DNA from: Planctomycetota bacterium
Lineage (GTDB): Bacteria > Planctomycetota > J058 > J103
Direction: 5' to 3'
Length of the DNA stretch: 64,000 nt
NCBI GenBank assembly: GCA_026004615.1
Contig: BPJM01000004.1
Coordinates: forward strand, 310,001-374,000
Shown here one piece after another: positions 24,361-33,600 of this stretch. Position 1 is the first letter of the stretch. Every line of letters starts with the position of its first letter. The notes below the pieces were generated by a model that saw nothing but the letters and a program-made list of their open reading frames with translations, was not told the origin of the DNA and did not search any database. The position numbers and the translations under genes are program-made.

Positions 24361-25415
24361 GCACGGCCGCGACGCCTGCCGCGAGCGGCGGGCTCAGCAA
24401 GAAGGACTTCGCCTCCGACCAGGAGGTGCGCTGGTGCCCGGGGTGCGGGGACTACGCGATCCTGAGCGCGGTGCAGCGGGTGCTGCCGGAGCTGGGCATC
24501 CCGCGCGAGAAGATCGTCTTTATCTCCGGGATCGGCTGCTCCAGCCGCTTTCCCTACTACATGAACACCTATGGCTTCCACACCATCCACGGCCGCGCGC
24601 CGGCGATCGCCACCGGGCTCAAGCTCGCCAACCCCGAGCTGACGGTGTTCGTCGTCACCGGGGATGGCGACGGGTTGTCGATCGGCGGCAACCACCTCAT
24701 GCACGTGCTGCGGCGCAACGTCGACCTCACGATCCTGTTGTTCAACAACCGCATCTACGGGTTGACCAAGGGGCAGTACTCGCCGACCAGCGAGCAGGGC
24801 AAGGTCACCAAGAGCACCCCCTACGGCAGCATCGATCGCCCGCTCGATCCGGTGCGGGTGGCGCTCGGGGCCGGGGCGAGCTTCGTCGCGCGCACGATCG
24901 ACCGCAACCTGCCGCACCTGCAGGAGACGCTGCGGCGGGCGGTGGCGCACCGGGGGACGTCGTTCGTCGAGATCTACCAGAACTGCAACATCTACAACGA
25001 CGGCGCCTTCGCCCCGCTCACCGACAAGGAGACCCGCGAGGCGGCGGTGGTGGAGCTGGTGCACGGCCGGCCGCTGGTGTTCGGCCGGCCGGGCGAGCGG
25101 CGCGCGCTCCGGCTGCGGGGCCTGGTGCCGGAGGTGGTGCCGTACGCCGAGGGCAGCACGAGCGGCGCGGAGGGGGGCGGCGCGGACGGGGGACTGTGGG
25201 TGCACGACGAGCACGATCGCCGGCTGGCGCTGCTGCTCGCCGAGCTGGAGCCGCCGGCGATGCCGGTGCCGATGGGGGTGTTGCTCGATCTGGAGGCGCC
25301 GGAGTTCATCGCCGCCCATATGGAGCAGGAGCGGCGCGTCACCCAGACGCAGGGGCCGGGGGATCTCGAGCGGCTGCTGCGCGGGCCCGAGACCTGGACC
25401 GTGCGCGAGAGCTGA
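24357..25415 (+). CDS. korB: 2-oxoacid:ferredoxin oxidoreductase beta subunit
   Basis: The 352-residue TPP- and [4Fe-4S]-binding partner of KorA. Cluster-type cysteines appear in WCPGCGDYAI and ISGIGCSSRFP, plus one in YQNCNIYND. The TPP/Mg motif is GDGDGLSIGGNH with NN 25 residues later (LLFNNRIYGLTKGQYSPTS). HTIHGRAPAIATGLKLA is characteristic of the KorB family. The GTG start lies within the korA stop (GTGA), giving tight coupling. Ferredoxin itself is not encoded nearby. 2-oxoglutarate specificity is inferred from family resemblance. Confidence 0.93.
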   Translation: MSTAATPAASGGLSKKDFASDQEVRWCPGCGDYAILSAVQRVLPELGIPREKIVFISGIGCSSRFPYYMNTYGFHTIHGRAPAIATGLKLANPELTVFVVTGDGDGLSIGGNHLMHVLRRNVDLTILLFNNRIYGLTKGQYSPTSEQGKVTKSTPYGSIDRPLDPVRVALGAGASFVARTIDRNLPHLQETLRRAVAHRGTSFVEIYQNCNIYNDGAFAPLTDKETREAAVVELVHGRPLVFGRPGERRALRLRGLVPEVVPYAEGSTSGAEGGGADGGLWVHDEHDRRLALLLAELEPPAMPVPMGVLLDLEAPEFIAAHMEQERRVTQTQGPGDLERLLRGPETWTVRES

Positions 25416-25461
25416 GCTCCGGCCCGCGCCGCCGGCCGCCACCGCTCGCGGGGGAACGAGG

Positions 25462-26581
25462 GTGAGCGAGCAACTGCTGCGCTTCGGCGAGAAGCTGATC
25501 CAGCTCCGGCTGCTGACCGTCGATCAGGTCGAACAGGCGTTGCAGGCGCAAGAGCGCGCGCGCGAGCGCGGGATCGACCGCAGCATCGGCGCCTGGCTGC
25601 ACGATCAGGGCCTGCTCGATCTGGTCACGATCGAGCGCGTGCTCATCGACATGGGCTATCCACCCGCCTACGCGCGGGTGTTGCCCGACATCGAGCTGCG
25701 GCGCCTGCTCGGGCGGGGGGCGAGCGGTGCGGTCTACCACGGCTGGTCGCACACCCTGGGGGAGGAGGTGGCGGTCAAGGTGCGCGCCTCCAAGGGCACG
25801 CATGGCGAGAACGAGGAGAAGCGCTTCCGCCTGGAGGCCCAGATCACCGAACGGCTGAACCACCCCAACATCGTGCGGTTGTTCGCCGCGGGCGAGACGC
25901 GCGACTACGTCTACCACGTCTTCGAGTACGTCGAGGGCCGGGCACTGGACGAGCTGTTGCGCGAGCGGGGCAAGCTCACCGAGCGGGAGCTGGTCGACAT
26001 CGGGCTCCAGATGGCCTCGGCGCTGGCGGCCGCGGCCGCCGAGGGGATCGTCCACCGCGACATCAAACCCGCCAACATCATGATCGCCACCACCGGACGG
26101 GTGAAGCTGTGCGACCTCGGGCTCGCCAAGGACACGGTGCGGGGGCCGGCGCTGACCGCCGAGGGCATGGTGCTCGGCAGCCCCTACTACAATCGCGCCG
26201 GAGTACGCCGCCGAGGGCAAGCTCGATGCGCGGAGCGACATCTACAGCCTGGGCGTGACGCTGTTTCACTGCGCCTGCGGCAAGGTCCCGTTCCCGGGCC
26301 AGGGGGCGATGGAGATCCTGCGCAAGGTGGTCAAGGACCCGACGCCCCGGCTGCGCGAGTTCGAGCCGTCGGTCTCGGCTGCCTTCGAGGGGATCGTCTA
26401 CCGCATGATGCACAAGGATCCGGCGCGCCGCTACCAGACGCCGCAGGAGCTCGAGGCGGCCTTGCGCGAGCTGCGCGAGACCGGCACCGTCGGCTCGAGC
26501 GCGATCGCGACCGGCGGCGGCGCGGGGCTCGGGGCGCGGCTGCGCGCCTGGCTGCGGCGGGTCTTCCGCCGCAGCGCCTGA
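25462..26581 (+). pseudogene. Ser/Thr protein kinase with N-terminal MshEN-like domain, frameshifted
   Basis: The GTG-initiated frame encodes a ~60-residue segment resembling the N-terminal domain of type II secretion/pilus ATPases (FGEKLIQLRLLTVDQVEQAL). A Hanks-type kinase domain follows: G-loop GRGASGAVYHG, VAVKV, HRDIKPANIM and DLG. In the activation loop the sequence reads GSPYY and then leaves frame. One extra A near 26191 separates it from APEYAAEGKLDARSDIYSL, which continues in the +1 frame to a TGA at 26581, giving a complete kinase of about 370 residues if corrected. As written, translation would run to 26730 with a nonsense C-terminus. It may be a real mutation or a sequencing error. 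Confidence 0.85.
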
Positions 26582-26608
26582 GGGCGCGGCGGCGCGGTCC
26601 GCCGGTCT

Positions 26609-27022
26609 TCAGCGGGGCAGCTGCCACCGGCCCGGGATCCAGAGCCAGCCCGCAGCGTCCGGGCGCCGCTGCCAGCCGCCCGGCAGCCAGCGCGCAGCCG
26701 GGGCGGGCGGGCGGACCCAGACCCCGCTGATCCAGACGAAGCGCTCGTCCTGCCACTGCCACCACCCCGGGATCCAGACGAACTCGCCCCCCGGTCGCGG
26801 CGGCCGCCATTCCGGGCGCGGCGGCGGCGGGGTGGCGGTGGTGGTGAGCAGGCCCAGCCCGGCGGGGCGGCGGGGCGGCTGGGCAGCGCAGCCGCCCGGG
26901 GCGAGCGGCAAGAGCAGCGCTGCCGCCAGCAACAGCCCCGGCGCCCGGCTGCGGGGCAGCACACGACGGGGCGGCCGGGGACAGGCGTGCGGGTGCTCGG
27001 GCGGCTGCCGGGAGCGTTTCAT
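26609..27022 (-). CDS. Lipoprotein with YXWGXW-like Trp repeats
   Basis: A 137-residue protein with a hydrophobic signal (GLLLAAALLLPL) ending in a plausible lipobox LAPGGC (C45), so a lipoprotein is likely. The mature part carries four degenerate Trp-rich repeats (VWIPGWWQW, VWISGVWV, WLPGGWQ, WLWIPGRW), as in YXWGXW-repeat proteins of unknown function from Gram-negative envelopes. The unusually long basic N-terminus before the signal suggests that the true start could be further in, but no better candidate was found. It lies 34 bases downstream of the beta-rich protein gene on the same strand. Confidence 0.7.
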   Translation of the reverse strand: MKRSRQPPEHPHACPRPPRRVLPRSRAPGLLLAAALLLPLAPGGCAAQPPRRPAGLGLLTTTATPPPPRPEWRPPRPGGEFVWIPGWWQWQDERFVWISGVWVRPPAPAARWLPGGWQRRPDAAGWLWIPGRWQLPR

Positions 27023-27056
27023 GGCCAGGGGGCCTGCGGTGCGGGGGCCGGTGGGG

Positions 27057-28250
27057 CTACCAGCGGACGGACAGTCCGAACCGGCCTCCGTACTCGGGCC
27101 CCGTTCCCTCGGTCCCGCGCACGTAGCCCTCCGCGAACGCGCTCACCTGCAGGTCCTCGCGCCGGTTGAGCCGGTAGTCCACCCGCCCGCTCGCGCCCCA
27201 GCTCCGCACCGAGGCGTCATCGAGCGGCACCTTGAGGTCGCCGACCAGGCGGGCGGTGATCCGCGGGTCGGTATAGCGCAGCTCGGCGCGCAGGTCGGCG
27301 GTGCCGGCGAAGCGGGGATCATGGTAGATGGAGCGCACCGTGGCCTGGCCCTCCACCCGCGCGCTGAAGCGGCCCTGGGCGACCTCGGCGAAGCCCGACA
27401 GGCGGACGGAGGCGTCCGGGCGGATCGGATCGAGCACCTCGAGCCGGGTCTCCACCCGCGCCCGGAAATCGCCCCGCTCCCACCGGATCCCGGCCCGGCC
27501 CTCGATGCGCTCGACGAACTGCGAGGGATGGTCGAACAGCTCCTTCCAGTCGAACCGGACCTTGCCGTCGGCGTAGGTCTTGGTGGCAAGCAGCGCCTCG
27601 GTGCGGGCGATCGCCTCGGCGGCCGGAGCGGTCTGCTCCGCGATCAGCAGATCCTCGCCCGGATTCAGCCCGCCGCGCCCGGCCACCTCCTGGCGGATGC
27701 GGGTCTCGGTCCGCTTGAAGGTCAGCAGATCCTGCAGGTACGCCGCCGCGTCGCCGAGCAGCCCCTCGGCCGCCTCGCCCAGCTCCTCGATGCCGGTGCC
27801 GCCGATCCTGGCCGCGCGCAGCGCCTTGGCCATCTCCGCGGCGAGGGCGTTGCGGTACTCGGCCGGCGCGTCCGGAGCATGGCGGGCGAGCTGCTCGGCG
27901 AACAGCTCGCGCAGTTCCTTCTCGGCCCGCTCGGCCAGGCGCAGGTCCTTGTCGAGCTTGCCCAGGTTGGCCACCAGCTCGTTCCACCGGCCGCGCAGCC
28001 CCTCGGTGACCGGCACCTCGACCCGCTCCTCCGCGCGCCCCAGCACCAGCGCCCGCTCCAGCGCGGGGTCGAGCCCGCGGGTGATCACGGGGCCCTGCTG
28101 GCCGCGCACCGGCGCCGCTGCCTGCTCGGACGCTGGCTCGCCGCCCGCGCCCGCCGGCTGCTCGGGCCCGGTGCCGCCGGCGCCCTCGGCCGCCTCGGGC
28201 CGCGGCGCCGGCTCGAGCGGTCGGGCGCCGCTCGCGGATACGCTCGACAC
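27057..28250 (-). CDS. Beta-rich protein of unknown function with N-terminal RPLEP tag
   Basis: A 397-residue protein of unrecognised family. The N-terminus (residues 1-16, MSSVSASGARPLEPAP) matches the start of the neighbouring 678-residue protein and is followed by a Gly/Ala/Pro/Glu linker. Residues ~65-220 are charged and helical. From ~220 on there are alternating-pattern strands (RFDWKELFDH, ARVETRLEVLDP, VRLSGFAEVAQG, DLRAELRYTD, SGRVDYRLNRREDL), ending in FGLSVRW, an aromatic terminus like outer-membrane barrels. No Sec signal is visible. GGAGG lies nine bases upstream of the GTG start. It probably shares a transcript with the 28384-30420 gene. Confidence 0.7.
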   Translation of the reverse strand: MSSVSASGARPLEPAPRPEAAEGAGGTGPEQPAGAGGEPASEQAAAPVRGQQGPVITRGLDPALERALVLGRAEERVEVPVTEGLRGRWNELVANLGKLDKDLRLAERAEKELRELFAEQLARHAPDAPAEYRNALAAEMAKALRAARIGGTGIEELGEAAEGLLGDAAAYLQDLLTFKRTETRIRQEVAGRGGLNPGEDLLIAEQTAPAAEAIARTEALLATKTYADGKVRFDWKELFDHPSQFVERIEGRAGIRWERGDFRARVETRLEVLDPIRPDASVRLSGFAEVAQGRFSARVEGQATVRSIYHDPRFAGTADLRAELRYTDPRITARLVGDLKVPLDDASVRSWGASGRVDYRLNRREDLQVSAFAEGYVRGTEGTGPEYGGRFGLSVRW

Positions 28251-28383
28251 GGTTACCGTCCTCCGTCCGCGCTCGCCGGGCGTGCGCCCGGCGTCCCCGT
28301 TCCAAGGCTAGCAGCGGGCTGCTGCCGCCGCCAGGCGGGAGCGCTCCGCCCCGCCACCGCCGCGCCCGCGCACCAGGGCCGGC

Positions 28384-30420
28384 TCAGCCCGGCTGGCCGG
28401 TCACGGGGGCGCCGAGCTGCGCGATCACCTCCGCCGGCAGCTCCGCGCGCAGCCGCCGCAGCGTCTCGCGCGAGCCGCTGTAGTAGTGCGAGTCCACCTC
28501 CTTGTAGCGCTCGACCAGCGAGCGGTCGATCTCGGGCAGGTTGTAGGCACGCAGGAACTCGCGCCACACCTCGCGGTCGCGCCAGCCGACATCGGTGTAC
28601 AGCGAATGCGAGGCCAGCACCAGGCCGGCGAGCCTGGCGTCCACCGGGTCGGTGAGCCCCACGCTCCGATCGGTGGCGGCCACATGGAGCGCGTACTCGT
28701 AGCACGCCGCCATGCGCAGCGCTTCCTCGGACATGTGTGCATAGCGCGCGTTGGCGCGCATCACGATCGAGGGCTGGCCCTCGACCTCGGTCGTCTCCCA
28801 GCGGAACAGCCGCGTCTCGCCGGGCTCGGGCTCGTACCAGCCGCCGGGCAGCACCTTGCCGGTGGTGTTGTGCGGCTCGAAGATCTCGCTGTAGAGCGCG
28901 AGCCGGTTCACGGTCTGCGCCGCGAAGTGGACCTTGGTGCCGACCAGGGCGTCGGCCGGGCGCGGTGCGAGCTGGGGCGTGAAGTCGCGCCGGCTCTCCT
29001 CGGGCACGCGCGTCAGGTCGAAGTCGACCAGCCGGTCGAACACGTCCGCCTGCCCGTCGTGGTCCTCGTCCAGCACCCGCTTTCGGGTCTGGATGTCGGT
29101 CGGAAAGATGAAGTTGTTGTCGATGCCGCTGCGTTCGTGCGTCCAGCGGAAGGGGTTGGTCCGGCGCACCTCCTCGGCCATCTCGGCGTAGCCGCGGCGC
29201 GCTGCGATGCCCTCGATCATGGCGAGAAAGGCGCGCGGGCCCTCGCTGTCCCGCCCCGGGTAGAAGTACGAAGAGTTGTAGGTCGTGACGAGGTCGGCGT
29301 GGGGGAACTTGTCGTAGAACATCTGCATCTCCCCCTTGCCGACGCAGAGTTCGGTCAGCACCAGTTTGTGCTGGCCGCCATGGCCGGGATCCCGCACGCG
29401 ATCCAGGCTCTCGCGCATGTTGCGGCCCCAGTTGGAGTGCCCGGTGTAGACGTGGATCTGGTAGCCGTCCTCGCCGACGTGGTCGTACATGTCGCTGCGG
29501 AACGGGCGCATGTGGACCTCGAAACGGGTGGCGACGCCGTTGCGGGTGATGGTCTTCTCCAGCACCGTCTCGCCGCCGGATTGCGAGGTGATCTGGAAAC
29601 CCGCCTCGCGCAGCACCTTGAGGTTGATCTCCTCGGCGTGGTCCTGCGCCGCCCAGTCCACCCGGATGGTGTCGTTGCCGTCCTTGAACCATGCCTCGTA
29701 CGGCGGGGCCTTGGGGGCGAGCACCTCGGCCAGCCGGCTCGCCTCCGGGCGCAGATCGCGCGGCAGCCCCTGCCGCAGCCGCTCGAGGTGGAACGCCATC
29801 GAGTCCTTGAGCATGCGGTTGGGCTCGCGCTCGAGCATCTCCCGGTACAGCGCGAACGCCTCGCGCTTGAGGTCCTCGGGGCTGTGCGCTGCCGTCATGA
29901 GCTCCAGCAGGACCGTGGCGCCGGCCGAGCGCATCTGGAGCGCCGCCCGCTCGTCCAGGCCCGCCGGCGGGGACAGCTGCGGCTGGACGCTCTGCAGGTC
30001 CTCGCGCAGGGTGGCGAACAGCGCCCGCCGCTGGGCCTCGCTGAATCCCGTCGCGTCGAACAGGTTGGTGCGCGTGTCGTCGATCAGCGTCGCGGCGGCG
30101 TATAGCCCCGCCGCGACGGCGGCGGGGCTCTGGGCGGGCGTGCCGGGCTCGGCGCTGAAGCGGCCGTTTGCCTCGAAGGAGACCGGCCGCCGCGCCCCGC
30201 TCGCGTCGAGGTTGGCGCCGAGCGGCGCTCCCTCCGGGCTCGCCCGGCTCAGCCGCGCCCACAGCTCGCGGACGCTCGCCGCGGCGGTGCTCGCCGCCGC
30301 CCCGAGGGGCCCGCGCGTCGCGGCGGTGCTCGCCGGCGCGGGCATGTCGGCCCCCTCCCCCTCCGGCGCCGGCACCGGCTCCAGCGGCCTGCCAGCCCCC
30401 ACCGCACCGATTCCGCTCAT
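28384..30420 (-). CDS. Unknown protein with putative caspase-fold (clan CD) His/Cys motifs
   Basis: A 678-residue protein with no close family recognised. The N-terminus (MSGIGAVGAGRPLEPVPAPE) shares the RPLEP tag with the 27057-28250 protein, followed by an Ala-rich linker to ~80. A helical region (100-235) precedes an alpha/beta domain. There strand QIHVYTGHSNWG (H328) is followed 31 residues later by strand KLVLTELCVGKG (C359) and ADLVTTYNSSYF. The strand-His then strand-Cys order and spacing resemble caspase/gingipain-type cysteine peptidases. A Ca-binding-like loop DEDHDGQADVFD occurs at 451-462. AGGAGG seven bases upstream fixes the ATG. Peptidase activity is an inference. Confidence 0.75.
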   Translation of the reverse strand: MSGIGAVGAGRPLEPVPAPEGEGADMPAPASTAATRGPLGAAASTAAASVRELWARLSRASPEGAPLGANLDASGARRPVSFEANGRFSAEPGTPAQSPAAVAAGLYAAATLIDDTRTNLFDATGFSEAQRRALFATLREDLQSVQPQLSPPAGLDERAALQMRSAGATVLLELMTAAHSPEDLKREAFALYREMLEREPNRMLKDSMAFHLERLRQGLPRDLRPEASRLAEVLAPKAPPYEAWFKDGNDTIRVDWAAQDHAEEINLKVLREAGFQITSQSGGETVLEKTITRNGVATRFEVHMRPFRSDMYDHVGEDGYQIHVYTGHSNWGRNMRESLDRVRDPGHGGQHKLVLTELCVGKGEMQMFYDKFPHADLVTTYNSSYFYPGRDSEGPRAFLAMIEGIAARRGYAEMAEEVRRTNPFRWTHERSGIDNNFIFPTDIQTRKRVLDEDHDGQADVFDRLVDFDLTRVPEESRRDFTPQLAPRPADALVGTKVHFAAQTVNRLALYSEIFEPHNTTGKVLPGGWYEPEPGETRLFRWETTEVEGQPSIVMRANARYAHMSEEALRMAACYEYALHVAATDRSVGLTDPVDARLAGLVLASHSLYTDVGWRDREVWREFLRAYNLPEIDRSLVERYKEVDSHYYSGSRETLRRLRAELPAEVIAQLGAPVTGQPG

Positions 30421-30626
30421 GGCTCCGCCTCCTGCTCGCCCTCGCTCGCTCCGGCCCGATTGTACCGGAGGGCGCAACCGCCCGGGCCGTTGCCCTGGCC
30501 CGGCGGGCGAGAGAGCTGCCTCCGCCGCCGGGCAACGCGACCCACGGGTCAGAGTGCACTTGCCGCCGGCGTCCGTTCTGATGCAGGCGGGTGGTGGCGG
30601 TGCCGGAACCAGCGAGGGGCAGAGCC
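30421..30626. other. Divergent intergenic region between caspase-like and helicase genes
   Basis: 206 bases holding the ribosome binding sites of both genes and several short G+C-rich self-complementary stretches. A TACAAT hexamer on the minus strand (30459-30464) could be a -10 box for the leftward gene, but no -35 is convincing. No other gene is seen. Confidence 0.4.
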
Positions 30627-33600
30627 GTGGAGCCAGCCGGGGGTGAGCCGCGCCGCGCGCTACGGATCGAGGTCGACTACGATCCGCGGCTGCACTTCGC
30701 ACTCCAGCAGAACGACGTGCCGCTGGTGCGGCTGGTGCGGTTGCGCAACGAGGGCGAGCGCGATCTGGCGGAGCTGTGCGTCTGCATCTCGATCCCGGGC
30801 GGGTTCGCGCGGCCCTGGGAGCACCGGCTCGTCGAGCTGCGGGCTGGCACGCAGTGGAACCTGGAGGACATCGATCTGCAGCTCGATGGCGAGGCGCTGC
30901 AGCGGCAGACCGAGCGCATGCGCACCGAGCTGCGGGTCGAGGTGCGCGCGGCGGGCGGGGGGCTGCTCGGCGAGCGCTGCCTGCCGCTCGAGGTGCTGGC
31001 GGCCAACGAGTGGGCGGGGCTCGCCTCGCTGCCCGAGCTGCTCGCGGCCTTCGTCACGCCGAATCTGCCGGCGGTGAGCGAGCTGTTGTCCGAGGCGGCC
31101 GAACGGCTGCGCGCGAGCAGCGGCGATCCCTCGCTGTGCGGCTACCAGCGCGGTGCGGCGCGTGCGCGCGCGATCGTGCAGGCGATCTACGAGGTCTGCT
31201 GCGCGCGGGACATCCGTTACGCGAGCCCGCCGGCCAGCTTCGAGCGGCACGGGCAGAAGGTGCGCTTCGCCGAGCAGGTGCTGGCGAGCCGGCTCGGCAC
31301 CTGTCTCGATCTCGTGCTGCTGCTGGCGAGCTGCCTGGAGCAGGCGGGCCTGCACCCCTTGCTGGTGTTGCTCCAGGGGCATGCACTGGTGGGCTGCTGG
31401 CTGGACGAGCAGAGCTTTGCCGCTCCGGCGCAGTACGAGCCGACGGCGCTGACCAAGCGCATCGACCTGGAGCAGATGCTGGCGCTGGAGGCGAGCGCGC
31501 TGGCGGCGGCGCCGCCACTCGGTTTCGCCCGGGCGGTGGCCGAGGGCTCCGGCCGGCTGCGCGAGCCCGAGGCATGGTTGTGTGCGATCGACGTGCGGGC
31601 GGCGCGCCGGGCGGGGATCCGGCCGCTGCCGCTCCGGGCGGAGCCGGCGGACGTGGCGCCGCCACGGCCCGCGCCGGTTGCCGGGGCGGGCAGAGCGGCT
31701 GCGCCCGCCCCGCCGCTGACCCAGCAAGCCGTGCCGGCCAGCAGCGGCCATGCGGGCGGGGCCAGGCCGGCCGGGGGCTGGTCGCCGCGCGGGGCGCTGC
31801 CAGCTGCTGCGGGCGCCACCGCGGCGCCCGCCGCGCCGGCACCTGCCCCGCCGGGGCCGGCCGACCGCCTGGAGCGGTGGCAGCGCAAGCTGCTCGACCT
31901 GTCGCTGCGCAACCGCCTGCTCGATCTGCGCGACAGCCGCCAGGTGGTGCCGCTGGCGGAGGTGGACCTGGCGGCGCTGGAGGATGCGCTCGCCCAGGGC
32001 AAGGCGTTCGAGCTGCTGGCGCAGCCGGAGCTGTTCGGCCCGGCCGATCCGCGCAGCGCCGGGCTTTATCGCGAGCGCACCGGCGAGCAGCCCGGCCGCC
32101 GCTTCGTGCAGGAGGAGCTGGCCGCCGGCCGGCTGCACGCCGCGCTCGATGGAGAGCAGCTCGAGCGGCGCCTGCTCGAGATCTACCGCGCGCGCCGCCT
32201 GGGCCTGCAGGAGTCCGGAGCGAACCTGTTGTTCCTGGTGCTGGGGTTGTTGCGCTGGTACGAGACGCCGGAGCGCACCCAGCCGCGCCGGGCGCCGCTG
32301 TTGCTGTTGCCGCTGGAGCTGGAGCGCCAGAACGCGCGCGCCGGTTTTCGCATCCGGCTCGCCGACGACGAGGCGCTCTTCAACCTGACCCTGCGCGAGA
32401 AGCTGGCGGTCGACTTCGGGATCGACACCAGGGCCTGGAGCGAGCTGCCCGAGGACGCCGCGGGCCTGGACGTGCCGGCGGTGCTGGAGCGCGTCCGGCG
32501 CGGGGTGCTGGAGCTCGAGGGCTGGGACGTGCTGGAGCAGGCGGCGCTGGCGCTGCTGTCGTTTCCGAAGCTCGTCATGTGGCTCGATCTGCAGCGGCGC
32601 GCCGAGCGCCTGCGCCAGAGCCCGCTCGTGCGCCACCTGGTGGAGCGGCCCGGCCAGCCGTTCGCCCCCGGGGCATCGTTTCCCGACCCGGAGCGGCTGG
32701 ACGAGCAGCGGCGGATCGCCGACACCCTGTGCCCGCTCGATGCGGACGCCAGCCAGCTCGCCGCGGTCTTCGCCGCCGCCGACGGCTGGAGCTTCGTGCT
32801 GCAGGGGCCGCCCGGCACCGGCAAGTCGCAGACGATCGCCAACCTGATCGCGCATGCGCTCGCGCACGGAAAGCGCGTGCTGTTCGTGGCCGAGAAGATG
32901 GCGGCGCTGGAGGTGGTGTACCGCCGGCTGGAGCAGGTCGGGCTGGGCCCGTTCTGCCTGCAGCTCCACTCCCACCGGGCGAACAAGCGCGAGGTGCTGC
33001 AGCAGCTCGGCCGCGCGCTGGAGATGCACGCCGCCCGGCAGCCCGAGGACTGGCAGCGGCAGGCCACCGAGCTCGAGCGCCTGCGCGCCGATCTCAATGC
33101 CTATGTGCAGGCGCTGCACCGGCCGCAGCCCGAGAGCGGGCAGAGCGTGCGGGCGCTGCTGGCGCGCCTGTGCGCGTTGCGCGAGGTGCCGCGGCTGCCG
33201 CTGTCGAGTGCGCGATCGGGGTGCCACACGCGGGCTGATCTCGAGCGGCTGGGCGAGCTGCTGGCGCGGCTCGTGGTGGCGGCCGAACAGGTCTGGCCGC
33301 CGGGCCAGCACCCGCTGCGGGAGCTGCGGGTTGTGCGCGAAGAAGGTTTCGCCGCGCTCGCCGAACGGCTGCGCGCGGGAGCGGAAGCGTTGCGGCAGGC
33401 GAGCCGCGAGCTCGCGGCGGCGCTGGCGGGGCTGGTGCGGGAGCTGGGAGAGCCGCTCGGCGCGGCCCCGAGCCGGCTCCAGCTGCAGCGGCTCGCCGAG
33501 GCGGTGGGGCTGCTGCGCTCGCTGCCGCCCTTGCCGGTCGCGCCGCTGCTGCGCGCGCCGGACTTCGCGCTGCTGCAGCCGCGGGCGGCGGCGCTGATCG

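Noticed and set aside
26185..26200. Programmed ribosomal frameshift in the kinase gene
   Set aside because: No slippery heptamer (runs of A or T) or downstream stimulatory structure is evident; a single extra A is simpler explained as mutation or sequencing error.
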